64,000 nucleotides of DNA from Diadophis punctatus similis (taxonomy: Eukaryota > Chordata > Lepidosauria > Squamata > Dipsadidae): positions 20,116,501-20,180,500 of the forward strand of contig JALIGW010000013.1 of assembly GCA_023053685.1 (NCBI GenBank), given 5' to 3'. Made by a program: the position numbers and the translations under genes. The notes beneath the pieces are model-generated. The model made no database searches. It was given only the letters and a program-made list of their open reading frames with translations, and had not been told where the DNA came from. This document shows, one piece after another, positions 23,365 through 33,400 of this stretch. Position 1 is the first letter of the stretch; every line of letters begins with the position of its first letter.

Positions 23365-24740
23365 TGTGTCTTTATTTATTTATTTATTTATTAATCAAAT
23401 TTATATTTCCCACCACGCTGGGTGGTGCACAGAAATCAAATATATAACAAACAATCATTATAAAAATATTCTAAAATCTTTTTTAAAAAATATTATACTA
23501 TCAAAAATTTAAATATACAAACAATATTTTGTTGAAATCAGCAAAGTCACCTTTCAGAGATTACATCAAAAATTGGAAGTAACCAATGCAATATTTTTCT
23601 CTGCTTTTGTCTGATTACCAGGGAGAATTACGGTACCTTTAAATGTTTAAAATATATCTGGACCACAGAATCAGCAGCCATTTTAATCATGTACTGATTA
23701 TCTATAAATAAGATATTTCTACTGGAACAATTCCCATTCTGACCATTATTTCTCTACATGGATCTAGCAAGATTTGTTCAAGAAGTGATTGCCCCTTACT
23801 ACATATAGTAGTTCATGAAACACTTCTTAAATGAGGTATTTCCTTTTGGGAGGTTACTAAGCTATCATCACCATAATCATTCCAAGAAGCAACATCATTA
23901 TGTGGCAGTTCAATCTTCAAGCCATGTAAAGTGCTTCGCATACCCCATCAATCTGTCCCTAAATCAAGCAGAATATTTCAATTCTCAGAAAAGAAATAAA
24001 TTATGTATGGGCAGGTAATCATATAAAATTTGTTTTGAAGGAATGGTGTGATGATAGCCTAAATACACCTCTATCAAGCTTTACAACCATTCAGTAAGAT
24101 TCTATATTAGATATGCCTTTTTAGGAAAAAACACAAATATTTAAATTATTGTTCGTCTGATAACAAACCAGAGCAAAAGTAATTGTTTTGCATTTAACCA
24201 TGAAAAGATCTGCTCACACAAATGGTGTAGAAACAGTTCTCTAATTGTTTTAGCATTCCAGAATTTGGGATGAGAACTCGGAGAAGAAGCCTTAAAAGAA
24301 GAAGAAAACTCATGGGAATTACAGCATGTTCCTTATATTACTGATATGAGAAGATTATCTCCAGGACCAGTTGTATACACTGGTTACAGTAACATCAGCA
24401 CTGGTTATTTATTTATTATTTATATTTCACATTTCTAAACAGCCCATCTCCATAAAAGAGGAACTCTGGATGGGTATTGTTCTGTTTTATTCAGTGAAAC
24501 TTATTTCATCTGGCAGAACCCCTCCAAAATGGTTCCAAGGAGAAAGAAAAATTCTAATTCTTTTTAGCATAGCCTTCCCAAACTGGGTAACATGTTGATG
24601 GCAGCTACCAGAATTACCAGCCAGTTTAGTTAAAAGACAATTGCTTTATTATTTTTTGTTATTTATTATTTATTAAATTTATTGGCCGCCCATCTTACCA
24701 CAGGGTAACTTTGAGCAGCCAATAAATTTAATCACTGCTC
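23365..24740. repeat. several LINE 3'-tail fragments
   Basis: Short TTTA-rich tails next to degenerate LINE terminal motifs occur at 23370-23420 (caccacgctgggtggtgc), 24400-24475 and 24655-24730 (attggccgcccatcttacca). Between them I recognise nothing. Confidence 0.4.
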
Positions 24741-25184
24741 CAGAATTACTATGGGCCTTCAGAAATAGCAGTTTGTTATACCATATCTGTTTTTATTTAT
24801 AGTTTATTTTAATTGTAAGAGTCAGCCATCTAAATCTCCGAAGAGTGATTATTAGAACTGACAACTTTAAAATATTTAAATTGTAATGCCACAAAATCTT
24901 GAAATTTCAGAAATTCTGAGAGTTGAAGTCCACACATCTTAAAGTTGCCACATTTGAAAAACACTGCTCTAAAACAATTAGACCAGAGGTCTAATACCAA
25001 TTTAAAACACATGAAACTTCCTAGTTTATATAAACATAGTAAAATTGAACAAAATTATTATTTTGGTGACAGGGATAAAATGTTTTAAACGCCTCCCCAG
25101 ATTTTCTTAGTTCGAAATAAAATCTTACAAGAAGATGTGTTGTCCCTGGTGTTATATACAGATGCCTTTCAGACCATCAAATTA
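24741..25184. other. intron with half MITE
   Basis: About 24895-24970 contains gagagttgaagtccacacat and then cttaaagttgcc, one arm of the 135-bp palindromic MITE family seen at 35866. Otherwise nothing recognised. Confidence 0.45.
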
Positions 25185-25405
25185 TTTTATTTTATTTATT
25201 TATATCCTCTTTTATTATTTTTACAAATAACTCAAGGCAGCAAACATATCCAACAAATCTTCCTCCTCCTATTTTTCTTACAACAACAACCCTATGAGGT
25301 GGGTTGGGCTGAGAGAGTGTAATAGGCCCAAAGTCACCAAGATGGCTTTCATGGCTAAGGTGGGACTTGAACTCATTGGCTCAGTGTGAGAGTCCAAAAT
25401 GAATT
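25185..25405 (-). mobile_element. tRNA-derived SINE fragment
   Basis: Minus-strand motifs (gagttcaagtcccacc B-box-like, cttggtgactttgggcc, cctcatagggttgttg) are typical of an amniote tRNA-SINE body, followed by a TAAA-rich tail. Confidence 0.5.
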
Positions 25406-25629
25406 AACCCAACAATCTAATCTCCATCCCCTCTCTAGTAATTTATTTTACTGTCTCATAGTCAATCATCATCTGTCATCCAATAATGTGATGCATTATT
25501 CCATGTGCTGCATTCTGGAATGAGAATGACTCTTAACTTTCATCTACATGACACTTTTAGAGGAATTTGAAGAGTACTATCATTTCCCACCATTGTCACT
25601 TAGTTTTCTCAGGACTAAGCATAGTCAGC

Positions 25630-26607
25630 TACCGTATTTTTCAGAGTATAAGACGGACCTTTTTACCCTCAAAAAGAGGGTGAAAATTTGGGTGCGTCTT
25701 ATACACCGAATGTAGCCCCACCCAGCCACCCCCACCCTTTGGCCTCTGCCTGCCAGCAATTTACCTCTTTGCAGCAAACAGGGCAAACCCTTATTAGCAC
25801 ACTAAGAGATTACTTGCCTCCCAACCTATTTGAGGCTTGCAAGCCACCTGGTAAAATGAAACTAACTACGGTGGCTGTAATGAGACAAAATGCTGGGAGA
25901 TAAACTGCTGGCAATGTTACACTGCTGAAATTGCAAGGAGGTAAGCTACAGCTGCTGTAGCCTAGAGGTAGAGCTCTTGCCTCACAGTCAGGAGGTTCTG
26001 AGTTCTATCCTAGGTAGAGGCAGATTCTTTTAATACGTTATTTTGTTAAATGTTTGTAGAGTGTTCAAATTATAAGACTTATTTTTTAAAGACTGCTTTA
26101 TTATTGTTCTAGACAACTTAACAAAATGAAGAAGCTTTTTAAAATAAATTCTTGCTCTGAAGAGGCCCAGTGCTATTGTATCTTCTTTTAAATAGCAGAA
26201 AGCCTTCCAGAAAGCCACATCAATTTTAAAGATCTGTAAAAGTATAATCTGAAATGTCCTGTTTTAGTATTAAGTATTAGTATTAAAATAAGGCAGCTGA
26301 ATTAAACCCTAACTTAGTCGTGTTTGGAGTAGATCTATTTAAATAATTGGGAGGAGTTAGTGTGATTAATTTAAGAAAACTTTCTGGGATTAATATACTG
26401 CCATAATGTACATTTCTCCTATTCTTTGCTATTTCTATGGATCAGGCACACATGCACAGAAATACACAGCAAACAGTGTATATCATCTGTGCTGTTTGCT
26501 GTTTGGCAAATTGCTGGAAGGCAGAGGCCTTTTTTCCTTGTTTTCCTCCCCCAAAACTAAGGTGCGTCTTATACTTCGGTGCGTCTTATACTCCGAAAAA
26601 TACGGTA
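25630..26607. mobile_element. TIR DNA transposon, TA-flanked, 0.98 kb
   Basis: Left end CCGTATTTTTCAGAGTATAA and right end, inverted, CCGTATTTTTCGGAGTATAA, each bordered by TA (25630-25631, 26606-26607). This suggests a Tc1/mariner-type TA target. No transposase frame is present. A tRNA-like block lies inside (see 25950). A different but related end occurs at 62268. Confidence 0.75.
25950..26022 (+). repeat. tRNA-like (SINE head) block inside TIR element
   Basis: The sequence gtagcctagaggtagagctc resembles an A box and ggttctgagttctatcc a B box, spaced as in a tRNA-derived SINE head. There is no aminoacyl stem closure and no 3' body that I recognise. It is probably a SINE inserted in or captured by the transposon. 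Confidence 0.45.
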
Positions 26608-26639
26608 TTTCAATAACTTTTCTTGGAGCTTAGTTTGTA

Positions 26640-27190
26640 GCTCCCGATTATCTCGGTTGTTCCTTCAAAAGTATGACACCCATAATTGGACACAGTATTC
26701 AATGTGGGAACAGAATACAGTGAAAAGGTCATAGCCGTGATTTGGAAATTTTATTTCCGTTGATATGGCCTAAAATGCATTTGTCTTCATTGTAACCAAA
26801 TCATACTTCCGTCTGTTTTATTCAATTTGCAATAAACTACTATTCCAAGATCTCTTTTACATTTTGCATTTTATTTCTGTCTTCTGTAATATTAGCTATC
26901 CCAGCCAATTCTATATCATCAGCAAATTTGATAAGCATTCCCCCATTCACCACCCAAACCAAAATGTTGAAGAGTAAACAAACCAAGACTGAACTTTCTG
27001 AAATCCTAATTTATATTTCTTTCAAATTCAATGAAAGATCATTGATCAGAACTCTGAGTCTAATATTACAGACAACAGCATATCCCTTAATTTTCAGCCA
27101 CCCCACATTAACAAGCATGCTAATCAGCATGATGAATGCTTCTGTTCATGACAAGGTATATTATGTCTACTACATTACAATAATTTATTA
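26640..27190 (-). mobile_element. degraded CR1 LINE, minus strand
   Basis: The stretch cagcaaatttgataagcatt and then aaatgttgaagagtaaac matches the reverse transcriptase region of CR1 seen at 62950-63030 in the same orientation. Heavily decayed. Confidence 0.6.
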
Positions 27191-27329
27191 AGGGAGTTAT
27201 CCAATTTTTAAAAATGAGATAAAACTAGTCAGGCAAGATTTGTACTTAACTCCATGAAGGCTTCTGATAATTACTGCATTGTTTTCAAGATGTTTTGCGA
27301 TCAATCTCTTTATGATGCATTGTACAAGT

Positions 27330-27933
27330 ACTAGTACTTTTCAATATCTTCATAAATGACTTAGAAGAGGAAATAGAAGGAGAACTCATCAAATTTGCAG
27401 ATGACACTAAACTGGTAGGAATAGCCAACACTCTAGAAGACAAGCTCAGGCTCCAAAAGGATCTAGACCGACTTGAAGAATGGGCCCATCCAACAACATG
27501 AAATTTAATGTGGAGAAAACCAAGGCTTTACATCTAGGCAGGAAAAAAAACCAAAGATACAAGCACAGATTGGGTGAAACCTGGCTCAAAAACAGTAACT
27601 GTGAGAGGGACCTTGGAGTCCTAGAATACAATCACTTAAACATGAGCCAGCAGTGTGCTGCAGCAGCCAAAAAAGCTAATGCAATCTTTGATTGTATAAA
27701 CAGAGGCATAGAATCAAAATCACTTGAAGTATTACTACCACTTTATAAATCCTTAGTAAGACCATACCTGGAATATTGCATTCAGTTTTGCTCAAAGATG
27801 TTGAGACTTTGGGGAAAGTGCAAAGAAGAGCAACTAAGATGATTAGAGGCCTGGAGACAAAAACATATGAAGAATGGTTGCAGGAACTGGGTATGGCTAG
27901 TCTAGCGAAAAAAGGATTAGGGGGTGACATGAT
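27330..27933 (+). mobile_element. CR1 LINE, first part before hAT insertion
   Basis: Encodes the end of the CR1 reverse transcriptase in the plus direction: [15 protein letters not shown] near 27385, then KTKALHLGRKKN, CERDLGVL and YKSLVRPYLEYC. A lost base near 27500 breaks the frame. The copy stops at 27933, where a hAT element begins, and resumes at 37526. Confidence 0.85.
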
Positions 27934-28239
27934 CAGTAGTGGGTTCCTACCGGTGCGGTCCACTCCACCGCACCGGTAGCGGCCCGCTGGTGACGTCACA
28001 GGCCCGGTGCAGTCGGTTGCCGGTGCCTGGGCGCCGCCATGTTTTTTGTTTTGAATATTTTTTGAATTTTTCGGGGGGTTTTCTTCTGCGCATGCACAGA
28101 AGCCGAGTTTCCGGCACTGCGCATGTGTCTACATCTTGTTTCCGCCCACTCACTCACTCCTCACCGCCTAAGCTGCCTTCCCAGTTCCCACGTGGTACCT
28201 GCCCTGCGCCGCAACTGAGCTGCCTTCTCCTGCCTACAG

Positions 28240-28245
28240 GTAAGT
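28240..28245 (+). promoter_or_regulatory. 5' splice site-like GTAAGT in hAT element
   Basis: The context CTACAG/GTAAGTCGCGG follows a CpG-rich block (28140-28240). This parallels the TATA/GTAAGT arrangement at 5760-6020 in another family member, suggesting a retained first exon of a longer parent. Untested. Confidence 0.35.
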
Positions 28246-28753
28246 CGCGGTCGTGCTAGGGCCCCCCCACCCCATCCCTGAAGCTTGCTGCAGCCCACCC
28301 CCACCCCCCGCCTCTCCTTGCCGCTCTGCCTCGAGTAGGGGCCAAGACTCCGGTAGAAGATTTTATTTCTCTCCCTTCTGGCTGGCTAGCTTCTCTCCGC
28401 CGTCCAGCTAAGGACTCCTGACCTGCCATCCCATGTGAGCGGTTCCACGCCCTCTGCAAACCTCCCCCGCGGGATTTCGCACCGGCGGGCAAACTCTAAG
28501 TCGTGGGGGGGGCAGACGGCGTGGACGCGCCCTTCGAAGATGGAAGCCGGGACTGTTTTCTGCTGCCAGCCAGCAGCCAGTTTAGAAAGCACCGCAACCG
28601 CCCCTTTCTGATCCATCCATGCCCCAACCTGAAATTTAGGCAGCTTTTCGGCCTGAAAAGAGGGCAAAAAGCGTTGCGACTGGCCCGGGCGCCGCCTCTC
28701 TTGGCAGCGGCAGCAGCAGGAGGAGGAGCCGGCAAGCCAGGTCGCTTTGCATG

Positions 28754-29430
28754 TGTTGTGCCTTGGCCGCGTCCGGCGCCGAGTCTGGAGGATCCGGAGG
28801 ACGCGGAGCCGCTCATGGTGCAGCAGTACCAGCCTATGTGCCTGGCACCAGAGACGGCTGGTGATGAGGACTCGGTGCCAGAGCAGGACGATCTCCCAGG
28901 ACCTTCTGCACCTGCGCAGCAGAGTTCTTCATCAGGAGATGAAGAACTCATGCTGAATGCCAGAGCACGCAGAGCAGCCAGAAGACAGGACTGGCTGAGT
29001 AAGCGTCGGTCCAATAGGAGGAAGCAGTGAGGGCTAATTGGGCCACGCCCTTCAGTGGCTATATTAGGCCATGGTAATTAGTGCTCATTGCTGAGAACAA
29101 CAATTCACTGACCGCAGCATATCCAGAGTTTCGTTTCTACGTCTGTTTGGGAATCTTATCACCAGCTTCTGCCAGCTTTATTCCGGGAAGCCAGCCAAGT
29201 TGTTCAGATAAGAATTAATGAGTCTTGCTTTGAACTTTTGTCTGTGTGCTATTTAACCCTCACGTAACCCAAAGAACCTTATTCCTGAAGACTTTCCGTT
29301 TGTGTTGTTTTGGACTTCTAAACCCTCTGAGTTTTACTAAGAAACTTTATTAGTAAAAGGAACCTTTTTGTTTGCCTCCCAACGACTGTGTGTGTGTGTT
29401 TCTGGGGGGTTGCGGTGCTGGGTCACAACA
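28754..29430 (+). repeat. 5' LTR
   Basis: Begins TGTTGTG and ends CACAACA, perfect 7-bp inverted termini. From the predicted RNA start, U3 is about 28754-29089. R runs from about 29090 to near 29370, where AGTAAA (29352-29357) precedes a GT-rich tract. U5 is the remainder. R/U5 limits are inferred. Confidence 0.96.
29060..29100 (+). promoter_or_regulatory. retroelement TATA box and predicted RNA start
   Basis: TATATTA at 29060-29066 is followed 30-31 bp later by GCTGAGAACAA (29090-29100), the segment complementary to the primer-binding site. The spacing is that of a TATA box and transcription start, which independently supports this as the 5' end of the RNA. The same signals recur in the 3' LTR at 34161-34201. 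Confidence 0.7.
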
Positions 29431-29432
29431 GT

Positions 29433-29443
29433 TTGTTCTCAGC
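29433..29443 (+). other. primer-binding site, self-priming type
   Basis: TTGTTCTCAGC, starting two bases after the 5' LTR, is the exact reverse complement of GCTGAGAACAA at 29090-29100. In Tf1/sushi elements the first 11 nt of the RNA fold back to prime reverse transcription. Here the complementarity is also 11 nt and no tRNA 3'-end complement (TGG start) is present. Confidence 0.8.
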
Positions 29444-29476
29444 CCAAACTGACCACACACAAGCCCAGATTGCATC

Positions 29477-30433
29477 ATGGAGCAGCTTCAGGACGAGAAT
29501 GCTCAACTTCGGCAGCAGCTGGCAATCATGAACGCTCAGTTAACAAGGCAGCAAAATCAGTTGGCAGCTGCTCCTGCGTTGGCCCCAGCCCAACGGACAC
29601 GCTGCCCGATAGCCATGCCGGATAAGTTCCATGGTGACGAGGCTATGTTCCCGGCGTTCCTGGGCCAGTGCCAGTTGTTCATGTCTCTGAGGCCAGAGGA
29701 TTTCCCCCACGACCGGGACAAGGTGGGGTTTGTAATTAGCCTGCTGTCTGGAAATGCAGCACGTTGGGCCACCCCTCTACTGGTCCAGAACAGTCCCCTC
29801 CTCCAGGACTTTGGGCGTTTCTGCACTCATTTGGAGGAGATGTTCGCGGATCCAATTAAGGCCCAGACAGCGTGCAGGCAATTAAGGCAGCTGAGGCAAG
29901 GCCGGAGACCACTCAGGGAATACATCAGTGAGTTCCGTCTCCTCAGCCAAGACTTGGCCTGGAATGAGGCAGCGTTGTTGGATGCCTTCCAGGAGGGCTT
30001 GGCAGACAGCATCCAGGATGAGCTGGCACGCGTGGACATTCCTGCAACCACCCAAGAACTGGTGCGGCTCTGCTTGAAAATTGATGCCCGGTTGCAAGCG
30101 AGGAACGCACGCCGTGCTGCTCCGGCGCCTCTCGCGCCACCTGACGTCCCCGCTGTTCTGGCTCCACGTCGCGCTGCTCAGGCACCTCCTGTTCCCCGTG
30201 GACTTCCGTCGGCCCCGGCTCCCCGTGACTAGCCTATGGACCTTGGCGCTGTTCGGCCCCGCTTGACCGGCGCGGAAAAGGACAGACGCAGGGCAGGGGG
30301 GTTGTGTTTGTATTGCGGCGACCCGGGCCATTTCGCTCGCTCGTGCCCTAGGAAGGGTCGGGGGCCCACCGCTTCTGGTCCTGCTCCACCATCCCAGCCA
30401 TCGCCGTCGGGAAACGGCCAGCGCCCGGCCTAG
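29477..30433 (+). pseudogene. gag: retroelement gag, interrupted by one TAG
   Basis: The ATG at 29477 follows the primer site by 34 nt. The first frame gives 251 residues. It opens with an N-terminal coiled-coil-like stretch (EQLQDENAQLRQQLA, about residues 2-16), followed by a capsid-type gag domain (residues about 45-210, with ARWATPLL and LREYISEFRLLS) and a Pro/Ala-rich tail. A TAG at 30230-30232 stops it. The same frame then continues to 30433 and carries a CCHC zinc knuckle (CLYCGDPGHFARSC). The nucleocapsid part is therefore cut off by a single nonsense codon. Programmed readthrough is possible but I see no known readthrough context. Confidence 0.88.
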
Positions 30434-30452
30434 CGGAGACGCTGGGTCGGGC
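30409..30452 (+). promoter_or_regulatory. -1 ribosomal frameshift signal between gag and pol
   Basis: The slippery heptamer GGGAAAC (30409-30415) is in the gag phase G GGA AAC. A 7-nt spacer follows (30416-30422), then a 13-bp stem pairing 30423-30435 with 30440-30452. The stem includes two G-U pairs and is closed by the GNRA-type tetraloop GAGA (30436-30439). The gag stop (30431-30433) lies in the stem. The -1 frame is open from here into pol. Confidence 0.85.
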
Positions 30453-33400
30453 ATGCACACCGAAGGACTCCGGCTCAGCTGACGTGGATCCCGGTCCTCC
30501 GCGGCATCTGCTCTTGGACACCAAGGTCTTTATTGACCACCGGGACCGCGGCGTCTCCGCACACGCTTTGGTGGACTCCGGGGCAACCACCAATTTCATT
30601 GACGAGGCGTTCGCCCAGCATCTTGCCGTTCCCCTGTGCCCCGTGGACCCGCCGATGAGGGTGGAAACAATCGATGGCCGGGTGTTGCTGTCCGGTCTGA
30701 TTAAGGCCATCACGCAGCCGGTGCGCCTTTGCATTGGACGGCACGAGGAGGCCATCCAGTTTTACGTGACGTCGGGACTCCATTTCCCTTTGGTTCTCGG
30801 ACTGGCGTGGCTGCGCACCCACGACCTTCAGGTTGTATGGTCCCAGAACTTCATTGCCTTCCCGAGTCTCCAGTGTGTGGACCATACGCGCCAGGTTTGT
30901 GCGGGCGCGGTACCTGACCCTCCGGACATTTCACTCCCAGCTGAGTTTGCAGACTTCGCTGATGTGTTTAGCGAAAAGGAGGCGGACCAGTTGCCCCCGC
31001 ACCAGCCCTACGATTGCCCTGTGGATCTGATTCCCAACGCTCCGCTCCCTGTGGGCCGCCTCTATTCCATGTCAGAACCCGAACTGGCCGCACTGCGGGA
31101 CTTTATCGATAAAAACCTGGCCAGGGGTTTCATCCGACCCTCCTCATCGCCCTTGTCTGCCCCCGTCCTCTTCGTCAAGAAGAAAACCGGGGACTTGCGC
31201 CTGTGCTGCGATTATCGCAAGTTGAATGCCATCACAGTGCGTAACCGGTACCCGTTGCCCCTCATCCCGGAGTTGATGGAACGCCTCCGCTCGGCGACCA
31301 TCTTCACCAAATTGGACTTACGTGGCGCTTACAATTTGGTGCGTGTTCGTGAGGGGGATGAGTGGAAGACGGCGTTCGGAACCCGCTACGGTCATTTTGA
31401 GTATACGGTCATGCCGTTCGGCTTGACCAACGCTCCGGCTGTGTTCCAGCATTTCATGAACGACATCTTTAGAGATTTGCTGGACCAGTTCGTTGTCGTG
31501 TACCTGGACGATATTATGATTTATTCTACGTCCCGGAGCAGCCACATCCAACATATCCGTCAAGTCCTGCAGCGGTTGAGAGACCACCAGCTATACGCGA
31601 AATTAGAGAAATGCCAGTTTTTTCAGACGACTGTGGATTTCCTGGGCCATCGGATTTCGCCAGAAGGCATCGCCATGGACCGGGGCAAGGTCGAGGCCCT
31701 GAAAACCTGGCAACCCCCGCGCCGGGTGAAGGACGTTCAGCGACTCCTGGGGTTCGCAAATTATTATAGGACCTTCATTCCGGGGTTCGCCACTCTGACC
31801 GCGCCTCTCACTCGACTCCTGCAGAAACAAGTCCCTTTCCGGTGGGGCGATTCCGAACAGGAGGCGTTCAAGATCCTCACGGATGCCTTCATGCAGGAGC
31901 CGATCCTCAAGCACCCAGACCCTCACCGCCCTTTTGTTGTGGAGGCGGACGCGTCCGACATTGCCGTGGGCGCCGTCTTGCTCCAGACCCGGGAAGATGG
32001 CGGCCATCTCTTCCCTTGCGCTTATTATTCCCGGAAATTAACCTCGTCGGAGCGCAATTATACGATCTGGGAGAAGGAGTTGCTGGCCATCAAGGCGGCT
32101 TTCGAGACCTGGCGGCACCACCTCGAGGGGGCTCGTCATCAAGTGGAGGTGCGCACAGACCATAAGAACCTGGAGTTCTTGCAGACGGCCAGGAAGCTCA
32201 ACCAGCGCCAGATACGCTGGTCGTTCTTTTTCTCCCGCTTCAATTTTCGCATTACGTACATCCCGAGTGGCCGGAATCAGCAGGCGGACGCGCTGTCCCG
32301 CAAGCCGGAATACGCCCAAGCCCAGGAACTGCTGCCACCCCGGACGGTCCTGCCCGTCGAGTCCTTTGCAGCTACCCAGGATCCCGTGGACCTCCGAGGA
32401 CAGATCCGGGAGGCGCAGCGACACGACGCCTACGCGGCACAACGGAGGCAGGAGATAGGGCCTGAGTCCCCTTGGACATTTTTGGACGACCTCCTCCGTT
32501 TCCGGGACCTGCTCTATGTTCCTGCCGGTCCGCTCCGTGGCCTGATCCTGCAGCAGTGCCACGACAGCCCTGCGGCTGGCCACTTCGGCCTTTTCAAGAC
32601 TCTGAACCTGGTGGCTCGGACTTTTTGGTGGCCCCGACTCCGTGATGACGTCCAGGCCTATGTGACGTCTTGTGTTCGCTGTCGCCAGGCCAAGTACGCC
32701 CCTGGAGCGCCGCCGGGCCTGCTGCAGCCCTTGCCGACGCCTGAGAGACCCTGGGGGGCCGTCTCTATGGACTTCCTCACGGACTTGCCCCCGTCCGCCG
32801 GCTTCACGACCGTGTTCGTAGTGGTCGATATGCTGACCAAAATGGCACATTTCATCCCCTGTCGCGGGTTGCCGACAGCTCGTGCCACGGCCCGCATGTT
32901 TATCCAGCATGTTTTCCGCCTGCATGGTCTGCCGGATCGGGTCGTGTCGGATCGGGGAGCCCAGTTCACGGCCCAGTTCTGGAAGGGTCTGATGGCGGCC
33001 CTGGAGGTCCAAGTCTGCCTCTCGTCAGCGCATCATCCGGAGACTGACGGGGGCACTGAAAAAGTCATCGGCATCCTTGAACAGTACCTGCGCTGTTTTG
33101 TCAACCAGCAGCAGGACAACTGGGCGGAATACCTTGCCGTGGCCGAGTTTGCTTTTAACAACTCTCAGCACACCTCCACGCACGCCTCTCCGTTCCTCGC
33201 CAACTTTGGTTACCACCCCCGTTTCTTCCCGCTCACGCTCCTAGACTCTCCTGTTCCTGTGGCAGAGGAATTCCTGTCCGAGCTCCAGGCCGTTCACCAA
33301 CTGGTCAAACGCTCGTTGAATAAAGCCAAGGAAGATTACAAGAGGGTCGCGGACCACTCCCGGCGAGCAACTCCACCTCTGGCGGTCGGGGATCGTGTCT

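Noticed and set aside
25950..26022. Functional tRNA gene
   Set aside because: The block has A- and B-box-like motifs but no closing acceptor stem or clear cloverleaf.
28503..29030. 175-codon plus-strand frame joining hAT sequence to the 5' LTR
   Set aside because: It crosses the insertion junction at 28754. Its second half is the U3 copy of the pol tail and the first half is unrelated sequence.
32038..33012. 324-codon minus-strand frame inside the retroelement
   Set aside because: Antisense shadow of GC-rich pol; no domain and no independent start signal.
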